64,000 bases of DNA, from contig JAUCEF010000017.1 in NCBI GenBank assembly GCA_033558025.1, positions 186,001 through 250,000 of the forward strand, given 5' to 3'. Source of the stretch: Phytophthora sp. 'mugwort' (taxonomy: Eukaryota; Oomycota; Peronosporomycetes; Peronosporales; Peronosporaceae). Both the position numbers and the translations under genes were made by a program. Each line of letters starts with the position of its first letter. The stretch's first letter is position 1. Of this stretch, positions 53,529-63,917 are shown one piece after another. The notes beneath the pieces were generated by a model, which ran no database searches, had not been told where the DNA came from, and saw nothing but the letters and a program-made list of their open reading frames with translations.

Positions 53529-54327
53529 ATGCTGACTTTGCCCACCCGCTGTACTGTGTCACCAGACAATGACCACTGCCTCGAGGTCATTGATGCATTC
53601 TTCGCCACCAAGGCTAAGACAGGCATGGTGCGGGAATCGAAATCCCCGCACTCGACACCAACCTTCTGCGTTCGGAAGCCGAACGGGAAGTGGCGTCTAG
53701 TTCATGCTTTCAATAAGCTGAACAGCGCAACTGTGCCGGCCCAGACACCCATCCCGAGGAACGATGTGTTGTTGAACAACATGGCCGGGTGCCAGTTATA
53801 CAGCTCCGTGGAACTGCCAGATCCTGATGCGCGAGAGCGACATGCCGCTCACCGCAGTGAGCACCCCGAGCGTATGCTCTGGGAGTGGCTGGTGATGTCA
53901 CAGGGCCTGTCTAATACCCCGGTGACGTTCGGTCGCCTGGTCACGCAGACGTTTAGACCACTGCGTGCGTGCGCGCAGTCGTGCTTCGACGACATCTTCG
54001 TCCATAGCCGTGCCGAGGGCTATGGAGGTGCATTTAAAGCACCTCCGTCGAGTGTTAGATGACATGAGAGCGAACAAGCTCTACGCCAACATCGACAAGT
54101 GCGTCTTCGCGGTGCAAGAGATCAAAGTTCTCGGTTGCTTCGTCAGCGACGTCGGCGTTCGAGCCGACCCGGAGAAGGTCAAACCCATTTCGGCTTGGCC
54201 AACGCCTATGTCTCAGAAGGACCTGAGGAAGTGGCTGGGCTTAGCCAAATACCTCCACAAATACAGCGAGGGGTACGCGGGTCTGGCTAGGCCCTTGTCG
54301 GATTGTCTGAGTAAGGATACCGACTGA
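53529..54327 (+). pseudogene. Reverse transcriptase region of the Gypsy element
   Basis: RT motifs are clear: FCVRKPNGKWRLVHAFNKLN, then QGLSNTPVTFGRLV and the FDDIFVHS core (usual YxDD region). The motif-A Asp block, where Gypsy enzymes have a conserved D after YSxxDL, reads YSSVELPDPD and is damaged. A frameshift near 54030 moves the connection part (VHLKHLRRVLDDMRANKLY) to another frame. It cannot encode an active enzyme. Confidence 0.85.
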
Positions 54328-54339
54328 CACTGGGGGCGC

Positions 54340-54820
54340 GAGCACCAAGACACTGTCAAGGCAAGCCTTCAGAAGGTACCTGTCCTGACGATGCCGGACG
54401 AGGCGAGGCCGTTCCTGTGGTACATCCGATTATGCAATCGGATGTGCATTGCTGCAGGACGATGCTGCAGGACATGAAGGAGCGATATCGTTTTTTTCAG
54501 TCAAAGCAGCTCAAGGCTGCGAACGGTACTACCCCGTTCATGACAAAAAGCTGCTTGCCGTGAAGGACGTCCTTTGTCATGTTCCGGGTGCATCTCCGGG
54601 ACTCCCGGCCCTCTGCGATCTACGCAGACCACGCATCCTTGCGGACGGCGACGAATTCGCCCCATCGGTCCCAACGGATGGCGAGGTGGCTGTCCTACTT
54701 CGAGGAATACAATCGTCTCGTCAAGTACAAGCCTGGCAAGCCAACGTGCTTGCCGATGAGTTGTCACGCAGGCCGGACTACGAGTTGGCACACATCAGTC
54801 GTTCCACGACCGATATATGA
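54340..54820 (+). pseudogene. RNase H region of the Gypsy element
   Basis: Follows RT directly. VPVLTMPDEARPF and a later KYKPGKPTCLPM ... ADELSRRPDYEL are typical of Gypsy RNase H and its end, but they lie in different frames. Inactive. Confidence 0.65.
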
Positions 54821-55930
54821 TCAGATACGCATGGCGTATCGGGGAGACGAAGGCCTGGCACCTACGGTACGGTTCCTGGCCGCTGGTAAGAAAATCAAGG
54901 CCTAATGACTCACGCCATGTCAGAGCCCGACTTCATCGATACGAGTGGGTCGATGGCCTGCTCTGTTATCGAGTAGTGTCCCATGAACCCCCACGGGTAG
55001 TCGAAAGGAACGATGAGGATCTCAAGTTCGACATCCTTCCAGAGACGCACGGTGCGCCGTCCAATGGTCACTTGGACCACGAGAAGACCTTCCAATCGGT
55101 CTCTCAGTACTTTTCGTGGGCCCACATGTACAAATGGGTCGCACAGTACGTGAAGACAAGTGAGCCATGTCAGCGGGTGAAACCCGGTGGTGGGGGGGGG
55201 GGGCACGTCTCGGCTTATTTGCAGGGCCTGCCCGTTCCAGCGGCCTGCTGGAAGTCGATGAGTCGGGACTTATCTTTGGACTTCCAGCCGAACAGCCTCG
55301 GAAATACCGGTATCTTGGTGTTCGTGTGTCGTCTGAGCAAGATGGGCATTCTCTTGTTCCGGTCAAAGGCACCGTTACCGGAGAACAGCTGTGAAGCTGT
55401 TCTTTTCCGCCATCACGGTCTACCAGAGACGATTGTCTCGGATCGTGACCCGCGGTTTACCGCTGGTTTGGAAAACGCTGTTCCAACTACTTGGAACGAG
55501 GCTACACGTGTCCGCTGTCGATCATCCTCAAACGGATGGGCAGACGGACCGTGTCAACCGGGTTCTTGAGGACACTCTACGCAGCATCTGTGCAGGGTCT
55601 CCTCGCACTTGGTCAGAACATCTGACATTTGTTGAGTTTGCACTCAACAATGCAGTTCACAGATCGACCGGGTATACCCCGTTCTTCCTGAACGCTTACG
55701 CATCCACGGGTGCCGTTTACTTAACGAGGCAGCACCCCGTCTTTTTGTGGGGGGTGGCTCGAAAAGCCTTTTCCTTCCGGGTCTCGGACATGAGACCGGT
55801 TTCCTTGCGGAAACAAGTAGAGTCTTTTATAGACACCATGCTGAATGTAATCAGCCGTTTCCGTGATGCCATAACAGCGACACAGGACAAACAAAAGAAG
55901 TGGTCAGACAAAAAAGGAAGAGGAAACTAG
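54817..55930 (+). pseudogene. Integrase region of the Gypsy element
   Basis: The N-terminal part has H-H-C-C zinc-type residues around KWVAQYVKTSEPCQRVKP. The core has GNTGILVFVCRLSKM, where a catalytic Asp expected after VFV is Cys, then ETIVSDRDPRFT. After a frameshift near 55480 come DHPQTDGQTDRVNRVLEDTL and FVEFALNNAVHRSTGYTPF. A G12 run splits the linker before the core. Inactive. Confidence 0.85.
55192..55203. repeat. G12 homopolymer within the integrase region
   Basis: Twelve G where related integrases have a short Ser/Pro-type linker; translated it gives a Gly run between RVKP and GLPVPAACW. Confidence 0.9.
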
Positions 55931-56255
55931 ACACTAGGAACCTACGACTCATCACCGTAAGTTCCATTGGGAGCAACAAGTTGAAGCACCGCTTCATTGG
56001 ACTCCTTTCGGTCCTAGCCAGACATGGTGCGGCATATACCATTGATCTGCCTAGGTCGATGATGACCATCCTGACGTTCTGCGTGGGCTGTCTGAAGCGG
56101 TACCATGATCCGCAGCCCCGCAGACCCAGAACTGGAAGCGAAGCTGTGACTCTTCCCTTTGAGAGTGCCCAGGGCCAGGGGGTCAGGTCCCTTGCGAGAC
56201 CGCGGAAGGGCTCCATACGAAGGAACCCCGGCTGCATATGACGAGTATGATCTGT

Positions 56256-56271
56256 GGGGGGGGGGGGGGGG
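56256..56271. repeat. G16 homopolymer
   Basis: Sixteen consecutive G between the integrase and chromodomain remnants. On the minus strand it would encode a Pro run in the gag-like frame. Confidence 0.9.
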
Positions 56272-56641
56272 ACGCAGGAGTCGTTCCCGCCTGGGGCACA
56301 GGCCGCAGGAGGTCCCGAAAGAGGTACATCGCCCGCTGGATTCGGTCCACAGACACCCAAAGGGCATCCAGACGTCGGAAAGCCTCGTCCACGTCATTCG
56401 TCTGACGGTCAACCCGACCTTCAATGGCCGACAAGTCGTCTGCCAGGCGACTTAGGTCGTCACGAATCGGCCCAAGGATCCCAGCGCTCCCGGCCTGTGC
56501 GGCGGGGCCCCGCCCTCACCGAGTCCAAGAGCAATCTCAATCGAAGGACTCGGCGACGAAGAACGGCGTTTTCAACGGCCCGAGGTGGAGCTGAAGGCGG
56601 CACACCAGGTCCTGAGACAGGTCAGAGGGGCGGTGCCTCAT

Positions 56642-56821
56642 ACTCGTACTCGTACGAGAGCTCCGCCACCTCTCCTTGACCTATATGGGGGAGACTCACT
56701 ACGTGTTCTCCAGGAGCGGCGTGTTCACGAGAAACGCCAGCTCCGTGTGAAGTGGAGGGGGTACTCGGAGGCTGAGTGGTCCTGGGTACCGATTCAACGG
56801 CTCCAGGCTGATTGCCTGTAG
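56642..56821 (+). pseudogene. Chromodomain at the integrase C-terminus
   Basis: Reads LRVLQERRVHEKRQLRVKWR, then GYSEAEWSWVP and a stop after RLQADCL. The pattern V-x-x-x-R-x-x-K-x-x-x-L-V-K-W-x-G-Y-x-x-x-x-x-x-W is that of a chromodomain, marking the element as a chromovirus-like Gypsy. Such domains steer insertion to marked chromatin. No longer joined to the integrase frame. Confidence 0.75.
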
Positions 56822-58307
56822 GATGTCGCGATCTGAGAACAGAATCGGCGACGGATTCGTAAGTAGTTCGGGCTTTCTTATCGAAGGAGGTGTGGTCGTC
56901 GATCCAAGACTATACCCGCGCTCATCATTAGCGCTAGAAGCAGGGTGATTGTGCAGCTCTCTCGAGAGCTGCCGTTTTCCTACCATATGGGCAAACTCAA
57001 TGCGGAGATCTCGGATGTCAAGGATTGCCTCCAGGAGATCCTGCGGAGAACATCAGGTTGTCCTTGTGAGCAGCGCGTATCCGCCCACCTCCATACGACG
57101 GTCTCTGCATCTTGGAAGGAGTTACAGTGTGGGGGCATCACGGCTGGGTTGCCCACGCAGGTCGCAGCCCCGACCGGAGCTCTGGCTTCTTTCGCCGGCT
57201 AGTGAACTCCTTAAAAGGAATGTTGTGTGGTTCCAGGAGCATGCATCTAGCAATACTCCCCTTCTGCTGGAACAGGTGCTGCTTGGCACCAGGTGTCGCT
57301 CATACGCACCCCTAGAAGAGCGCCCGCCCAGAAGCACGCGAGGCGGCTGGAGCTGACCCATGTAGGTGTCAGCTCCGTGGGACTTGCCAGGAGGGAAGTA
57401 GAGCGTAAGGCGGTCCCCCACGGAAAGGCAAATATTACTTCTTCACAGGCGACCGAGTCGCCGGGGCACGCACTCCATTTTGATGAGCAGCCTGGTACTC
57501 CGACCGCTGCCCGTCGAGATCGTTAGAAATCTCTCGGACGCCTTGGCCCTCTTCCTCTTCGTCGGAAGAGGAGCTAAATAGACCTATACTTGTAGAAGTG
57601 ATGGTCCACAACTCTTCACGGAGTGAAGACCGGGAAGCAGCCCACCGCTTACGGCTGACTTCCGATCCTGCTGCTGCCTTCGCAGCCTTGACGCGGGCAG
57701 TTGCCTTCGCGAGCGTCAAGTTCTTGACCGGAGAACGAGGTTTCTCTTTGTCCTCCTTGGGCTAACTAGGACCCCCCTAACGTTCGAGCGTCTTCGGCTC
57801 ATCACCATCGTCACCACGATGGATAGACAAAGGGGAACGAGACCCAAGCGAATCAGACTGACTGGGGTGACCGTCAGACCCTTTGACGAGCAGAATGTCA
57901 TTGTCACCCCAGGACATAAGAGAGTCCTCCCCATAGTCCACGAGGAGCTCAGGACCCTCCACAGGCGGCTCGGGCGCCTTGGGAGTCACCTTGGATGCCA
58001 CCTTGGTGGATCCCTTAGCGGCAGAGCATTTGCCAGACGGCTTAGAGCTCTTAGCCTACTGCTTGGACGCAACAGGCTTGGCAGAAGCTTTCATACCACT
58101 GCCAGACCGAGTCTTGGTCATGATTGAGGCTGACGTGGAAGCCGAAGAAGAAGAGAACACGGGAACGTGCTCGGGACTCAAAAGGAAATGAGCCGGCTGC
58201 GGAAACTAACCTCAGCAAATCGATGTAGTTCGACTTGGAGAGTGAAAAGCGGCGACTCCCTTTCGCTCGCCTTGGATGGTCGATAAACCGAACCTAAGTG
58301 GGGTGGA

Positions 58308-58742
58308 TGTAACGGGATTACATGAAGAGTGCCAAGTCACTCTTCAGAGTGGTGTGCCTAAGTACCTTAAATGATGTAGCCAATATCACTATGAAGTCAC
58401 GGATGGGTACCACACAAAAACCTCAGAACCACCCAACAGGATAACATCTACGGTACTTTATAGGTGACTAATAGTCAGTATGTAGACGCATTAAAAGTGG
58501 TCACATGTAAATATATTCAGTCTTATATCTACCTAATTTGGTAACAGTCCCCTCAGACCAGGGACTTGCGAACTGCCATTCACTGAGAATCTGTACACTC
58601 TCGGAAGTCACACTTCCTATGCGCAAGGTATTGTGTGCCCCGTCACATCAGAACAGGGACTTGTAAACTGTCGTTCAATAAAAGTTTGTATAATCTTCGA
58701 GAGCAGCACTTCCTGTGCGCAAGGTGTTGTGTGCCTGTCACA
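58308..58742 (+). repeat. 3' LTR of the Gypsy element with internal duplication
   Basis: 435 bp, about 70 longer than the 5' LTR. The extra length is a tandem copy of the last 90 or so bases: CAGGGACTTG...TGTGTGCC-GTCACA occurs at about 58558-58649 and again at about 58652-58742, differing at many places. The purine tract AAGTGGGGTGGA lies just before it. Confidence 0.85.
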
Positions 58743-58744
58743 CG

Positions 58745-59130
58745 TTGCCAGGATCGCCATCACCATGATGACTGTCTTCGTTATTTGCCGACATGTACAA
58801 CCCCCTGTTTGGGTTCACCAATCGGTCGGTTCATAATCCGTTGCACCCTCTGTGCCCTTACCTCGGCAAACAATTTGTATCCCGCGCAACAGCGACACGG
58901 GCCTGCAGTCCATGACATCTTCCGAGTCACCTTTCTTTCTGAATGGGATGATGAGACCTCCCAGAAATGAAGGTGGCGGCTTCCATCCTTCAGGAGCTAA
59001 TTTCCAATTATCATCACCATCACTAGCGCCAGAATTGCTTAAGTTTCCATAAAGAAGTCATTGTTAAGCCCATACGGTCCGGCAGCTTTTATGGCGGTTT
59101 AGTGCTTCTACGCATCTAGTACCGCTTGCA
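58745..59130 (-). pseudogene. Non-LTR (LINE) reverse transcriptase fragment
   Basis: On the minus strand, AIKAAGPYGLNNDFF matches the LINE motif K-A-x-G-P-D-G-x-x-x-x-F-F. After a frameshift comes GGLIIPFRKKGDSEDVMDC then RPVSLL, the well-known I-P-x-x-K-K-G-D-x-x-x-x-x-x-Y-R-P-I-S-L-L block. Another shift gives LFAEVRAQRVQRIMNRPIGE and PKQG. Only the middle of the RT is present. It lies directly beside the Gypsy 3' LTR. Confidence 0.8.
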
Positions 59131-60170
59131 GTGTTATTTCGCGCGTCAGTAGCTAGTATCAAATTGCTCTCCGTCGGAATGGAAACAAACTCATCAAACT
59201 TATCCTGTAATAAGCTTATACTGAGGTAAATTGACAGTTAGAGGCCGCTTCTCCAGCGCTTCATACCACCAATGCGAGCGTCGGGAACCGGCGCAAGCTC
59301 AGGCCAAATTTTGACAGTTTTGAAAAGCCCGCTATGTCGGCTGTTTCATAGGCCCCTCCTGGCCAAGGACCAATGTTTATGTGTAGAGGGGCCGTCATCA
59401 AATAAAACCCACACAACATGGCTAGGTGCCAGTCAGAGGCCGATATTAAACTAACTTCCAGTATTGCTTTCTGAGACAACCCACACACCAGCACAAGGGG
59501 TAGGTGCATCGTCAAAATGCATTTCATTGAGGTCGAAGTACTTCAGGCGAGTTATTAATTTAGGCCGGTCGAGACACTTTCGCAAATGCTTCATTCTCAA
59601 GACGCACGCACTGCCAGCAGGTCATTCCGGTTGGCGCACGAGGCGGCGGCCCTCCTGACGTCCCAAGGCCGCCCCCGGCGCTACGGACACCTCGTACAGC
59701 TGTCCAAGTGTCCTGGTCTGCTCCTCTTGCATTCGCGTGCGCGCCAGAAGCCTCCAGGGATGTGGTATAGCCCGGCAGGGCGGCATAAATGCTGCGCAAA
59801 ACTGTATCGCTGAAAGGCAGTCAGTGCATGCGCTTCTACACACCTCACGCCCGCGACAGTGAGTGACGCCGCGTAACCCGACAGTTGCAAACAATGAAAG
59901 CATTTGCTTAGCTTGTGTTTGTGCTCAACATAATGCTGACGTGCCTCTTGCTATCACACTACTGCAGATTCGATGATGTCCGTTGTCGTCGACGCATCAG
60001 GCAGAGCCGTTGTCGTCTTTGCGTCGCGTGCTGGCCGCTGGACTCGTCGTTCCTCTCTGTATTTCTAGGAGCACCTTGTGTGTGAGAAGCCGCCCGCCAA
60101 CTGTGACCCGCTTGCGCTTCTTGCTGGTGCTTTGCGGGGCGGCTTCGGCAAATTGAAGATTCTACAACAA
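59131..60170. other. Repeat-derived sequence, no supported gene
   Basis: No frame here resembles a known protein. A GC-rich patch at 59600-59800 gives several short frames on both strands, none with a domain I know. Confidence 0.4.
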
Positions 60171-60330
60171 GAGGTTGCAATGTGCTGAGGGACTCCGTTG
60201 CGCGTGAAATTGGCTAGACGTACGTTCATCTTCACCAGAGACAGCGGGAATAGCCCGCAGGCAGTAAAGCGTCTCTGAATGTTGCGACCTACCTTGGACC
60301 CCGCCAAGCAAGACTTGCTAACGATATGGC
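60171..60330 (-). pseudogene. C-terminal fragment of a pogo-like DDE transposase
   Basis: The minus strand reads KVGRNIQRRFTACGLFPLSL then VKMNVRLANFTRNGVP. A G-L-F-P-L/F-S/D block after a helical stretch is usual near the end of pogo/CENP-B-type DDE domains. Too short for more than a tentative call. Confidence 0.4.
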
Positions 60331-60950
60331 GTCTTCCTTGATAATTGAATAACTGCGCTCGTCATCCTCTTCAACAATGTCACCAATTAGCTTGCATATT
60401 CGGTCCTTTAGGGTGGCGAAAACAGCTACGGACAACGAACGACATACAAAGCCGGCAGACTAAAAAGCCGGCATAGGCATAGTCGGGGCTCCATACAAAA
60501 TGAAAAAATAATTTTGCGAATCAGGTGCGAGAATTTTCATTTATTTAGCGAATCCAGCAAGAACAAAATCGGGTGGACGGCGTAAAATGCGCTGCCTGCC
60601 GAGATAAAACTAAGCGCACATCCTCAATGGCGCGAAAGTAACGGCAATACACGATAAAGGAGAAGCGCGAAGGCGCGCTGCTCGCCGCCCAAGTTGGAGT
60701 TGACGAAGCAATGCGCCAGCTCCAGCGTCCACGCGGCCCAATTTTCGGGTGGTGAAAGCAGGCTGACCACCTGCTCGCGTTTCGCGGCAATGCTCGATCG
60801 CCGACGCTCAAGGGGCAGGGGCGCAAGGACAAATTTCCTAGTGTCTCAGCCCTTGTGACGTTTATGAAAGATACACGCAGCGATGAAAGGTATGTTGGCA
60901 TTGTAACTATTAGGGACTACTAGCATATATACTAACATTGTTATACTTTA
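60331..60950. other. No supported gene
   Basis: One minus-strand frame (60545-60901, 118 codons, ending CSCWIR) has no domain I recognise. The sequence lies between two transposase remnants and is probably repeat-derived. Confidence 0.4.
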
Positions 60951-60954
60951 TGCT

Positions 60955-62004
60955 ATGTAGGCTCTTTCAACGCATTCAATGATCGATTACATGAGGCTGC
61001 AGGAGCCGAACTGGTGTGCGAGTTACATGGAGGAGCACAAAAGCCCTGAGTAGTCGCTTAAGAGAATGTGCCAGCGTATCTGCAAGCGGTAAAATCATGC
61101 TGAAACCTTCGGCTCTATAATTAATTATTGTTTTAGTTGATATTCTTTGTTTTTGCTGTGTGTGGCTTTGAATTTTCGGTGCAAAGCCCCAAGAAACCAA
61201 AATGCCGACTGCAGAGCTGCTAGAGAAATCGACCAGAGTTTTATCTAAAGTTTTGGAAGGAGTACAGTACATGGAGTCATACAGAGATTTACGAAAGTGC
61301 AATCAATTTTGACATGCCGCCGGCTCACTTTTGGGCTCTCAAAGATCGCAAGGATTCCGCTCGAAGTGCCAAGATGATGAAGCACCCTGGCAGAATGACA
61401 GCAATGCTTACAATTCGCGGTGTTGGTATGTTTTAGATTATATTTTCGGACTAATTACTTCTATTTGTTTTCATAGGTAGAAAAGTTCCGATTCTCTTCA
61501 TGATTCGAAGGAAGCTCGGTGGGGACATCGAACGCCAGGAGTTGCGCCATTATCTGCCTCGCCACTACTGCACTGTGCAGGAGCGCACGTGGATGGACGC
61601 AGCTTGGCTGGCGATTTTATGTTAAGAAAATTGCTTAAATACGAAATAGACGGTCCCGCTGCACTCATTCTCTATAATTTTGACTCCCACGTTTCTGAGG
61701 AGGGTCAGCGGGTCGTTGCCTCCTCGGCGACGACTAGGTGGTCCCTTTTCCACTTAATACGACGGCGGTTTGTCAACCTCTGGACGTCGGCGTGATGGGG
61801 CCACAAAAGGCGAATCCGGTCGAAGTTTCGCAGGATTACCGGGGGGGGGGGGCACCGCCAAAAAAGAAGCGCATCCGTGCCATTAAGTTGACCATTGCTG
61901 CTTGGAACGAATTAGCTGAGACAACCGTAAATCGCAGCTTTAAGAAATCCGGAGGTAATGGTCTTGATATAGGTGTTGAGGTCTTGAAGCGAGGCTTGGG
62001 TTGA
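60955..62004 (+). pseudogene. Pogo/Tigger-like DDE transposase pseudogene
   Basis: Pieces follow the family order on the plus strand. A DNA-binding helical part lies near 60980-61080 (MIDYMRLQEPNWCASYMEEH). The start of the DDE core is at 61300-61420 (FWALKDRKDSARSAKMM, TIRGVGRKVPILFMIR). Then come YTVQ-like CTVQERTWMDA (61570), NFDSHVSEEGQRVV (61675), and a frame at 61738-62004 with PLNTTAVCQPLDVGVMG, the last catalytic region. A G12 run at 61841 and several shifts break it. Confidence 0.78.
61841..61852. repeat. G12 homopolymer in the pogo-like pseudogene
   Basis: Twelve G after GVMGPQKA codons, followed by Lys/Arg-rich sequence. It is the same length as the runs at 327 and 55192. Confidence 0.9.
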
Positions 62005-62440
62005 GCGGAGGGAGTTCTGCACTTGGGTGCGGGGACCGGAGTGAAGACCACTTGAGCTGAAGAAGGAAGATTCGAAAGTGATTGATTTATCGGAGCTTAC
62101 ACTACCTAGTCTACCAAATAGATATGCAGCCCTGCATCCAATCATTTGGTGCATCCAATCACCAACACTGCGCACTCGTCCAATCATCCTACTCGTCTAA
62201 TCATCGATTGCGTAAACAACGTACCGTAAACATCGCGGGATCGTGTTGGACCGGTTCGGGTTAACCGGTTACTGGTACGCAGTACCAAAACCCGGCAACC
62301 CTCAATAGGTCTGATAAAAGCACGTGTTTTACACACCACATGGAGCTATCAGATTTTTTGCACAAACAGTAGTATAATCGGCTAATCAAAACTCTGCCAG
62401 GTTTTATTGTCGGTTTGGACAGCGAGGCGGTTCACAATGG
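62005..62440. other. Short region between two transposase pseudogenes
   Basis: No gene. Contains short direct repeats of CCAATCAT at about 62136-62190 and an AACCGGTT-type palindrome near 62262. Confidence 0.4.
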
Positions 62441-62446
62441 AGGATA

Positions 62447-63480
62447 CTATTCAGCCATGCCGGCTTTGTATGCCATTGTCTGTACGTCCAAAGGCTGTAG
62501 GAGATGCGTGGCGTTGGGCGGTAGAAACACTAGCATGATCTTGAGATGTACCGCGGCATCAACTATCTTCGGTGAGTAGTGGGAGCCACAGCCGTCAAGG
62601 ATCAGGAGGAGCGGTCTTTGACAGTGGTTGGAACGCTGCCAGCAAAGTGCAGCCACTCTTCAAATAATGCCAAGTTCATGAAGCCCGATACAGACGTCGT
62701 TACAGATGCACCTGGCACCTCGCAGCCTTCGATTAACCGCAGCGATACTGTCTTCCCTGGCAGGACGAAAGCGGGGGGAACAACGAAGCCCGCAGCACTT
62801 CCGCATGCCACTATATTGAGATGAAACTTGGCTGTAGGCACCGTGGACCACACATCGCTGGAACCACGAACAACGATGACCCTCTTGCTCTTCATGTGCT
62901 TCTGGAAAGCGGTCTCGTCCACGTTAAACACTCGTGAGCTATCGAGTTTCAGTTCAATCATCAATTTCGACAGAAAATTAAACAGCGTAGTAAGGTCAGA
63001 GGAGACCACAAAGTTGCGCTTCAGTGGCTGCGCTAGAGCAGATCTCCCCGTGAGCTGAAGAAATCGCCCCATAAAGCGGCGATACCACCCAACCTCCAAC
63101 ACTGCTACCGCACCCGAGCAGCAGCACCTCCTCTGCCTTGCGAATGATGACTGACCGACCGACGGGGTGACCCACAAGCTTCCGGTCGACCACCTAGTGG
63201 TAGATGTGGCGCTCAGTCAGCTCTGGGAAGAATGGCTTCGGGCCCGGGCGTGCTGTGCTGCGTAGCCCACTCTGTGCCGCTGCTCGCCAACCATTTTGGG
63301 ATGGTTAGTTCGTGAACACCAGTGGCGGTGGCGACAGCAGAAATCGTGCACCCTCCTTGGACTTGAGCCATGGTGGCTTGCTTCTTCTCGATCGTGTACG
63401 TCTTCGTCGCGTAAATTTGGAAATGAACAATCGAGAGCACTGCATCTTCGGAGTCTCCGAACCAGTCCGCACCACCCGTG
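62447..63480 (-). pseudogene. Jerky/pogo-type DDE transposase pseudogene
   Basis: Minus strand, broken by at least two shifts. A psq-type helix-turn-helix lies at 63430-63290 (KTYTIEKKQATMAQV, GVHELTIPKWL). A linker follows (VVDRKLVGHPVGRSVIIRKA). The DDE core at 63000-62602 has the first Asp in FNVDETAFQKHM. After a shift near 62640 comes LLLILDGCGSHYSPKIVDAA with the second Asp, then LPPNATHLLQPLDVQTM with the third. All three catalytic Asp are visible, so loss of function comes from frame breaks rather than active-site change. It faces the other pogo-like copy. Confidence 0.85.
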
Positions 63481-63917
63481 CATTTAACGTTTGCGGCCAA
63501 CCAACTTGAATTAGTTTGTATAGGTTTCGTACTTAGCTTCATTTCAGTGAATGAATGAAAGAATGGCAAATACGGTATGCTCATTGAACAATAACGCAGC
63601 GGCCTCGACTTGATCTCACGACCTCTAACTGACCATTTACATTCCCCCCTCGCCAATTTAGTACTGTGCAAGCTAATAATTCATTAAACCTAATAAGTTG
63701 AGGCATACACCGATGTCGCTCCCTATGTTTTTTGTATGGAGAGTCCACGCATTGATAGCTAAGAAGTTGTTGTACATAGTACAAATAGCTTTAACCGAAG
63801 GTATTAAATTGGAGAGATGGGTCTGTAGCAGTAACCATAAATAAAAAACACGATAATACATGTCTCAAATTATTGTTGCGGTAATGCAAACGAATTTGTG
63901 CAAGCCTTACACTATCC
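63481..63917. other. No supported gene
   Basis: A/T-rich sequence, probably beyond the end of the transposase element. TGTCTCAAATTATTG at 63860 loosely resembles the repeats at the right edge. Confidence 0.4.

Larger units (their letters stand above)
56183..58121 (-). pseudogene. Minus-strand gag-like remnant in the 3' part of the Gypsy element
   Basis: On the minus strand, a frame from ATG 58121 reads MTKTRSGSGMKASAKPVASK, meets one TAG, then runs through Lys/Ala/Pro-rich and acidic sequence (VTPKAPEPPVEGPELLVDYG) to 57779. From 57719 it continues in the same style (LAKATARVKAAKAAAG, SSSSDEEEEGQG) to 57435. Further on are helical pieces (LEAILDIRDLRIEFAHMVG near 57000; SAIEGRVDRQTNDVDEAF near 56400). 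Basic, low-complexity and coiled-coil blocks resemble a retroelement gag or accessory protein, but no zinc knuckle is visible. It overlaps the plus-strand chromodomain. It may come from a second element inserted in reverse. Confidence 0.45.
52296..58742 (+). mobile_element. Ty3/Gypsy LTR retrotransposon, chromodomain type, inactive
   Basis: A 6.4-kb element bounded by related LTRs that both begin TGTAAC and end in CACA-type sequence. Inside, on the plus strand, are a gag start remnant, reverse transcriptase, RNase H, integrase and a chromodomain, in the Gypsy order. All are split by frameshifts or stops. A TGGTAGCAC-type primer site follows the first LTR and a purine tract (AAGTGGGGTGGA) precedes the second. 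The LTRs differ strongly, so insertion is old. I see no target-site duplication (ACCCC left, CGTTG right). An unexpected minus-strand gag-like frame fills the 3' part. Confidence 0.9.

Noticed and set aside
55192..56271. G-rich runs as telomere-like repeats or origins
   Set aside because: They are pure homopolymers, not a repeating telomere unit, and lie inside broken transposon genes.
56642..56821. Host chromodomain gene
   Set aside because: It sits in place at the end of a Gypsy integrase and between that element's LTRs, so it belongs to the retrotransposon.
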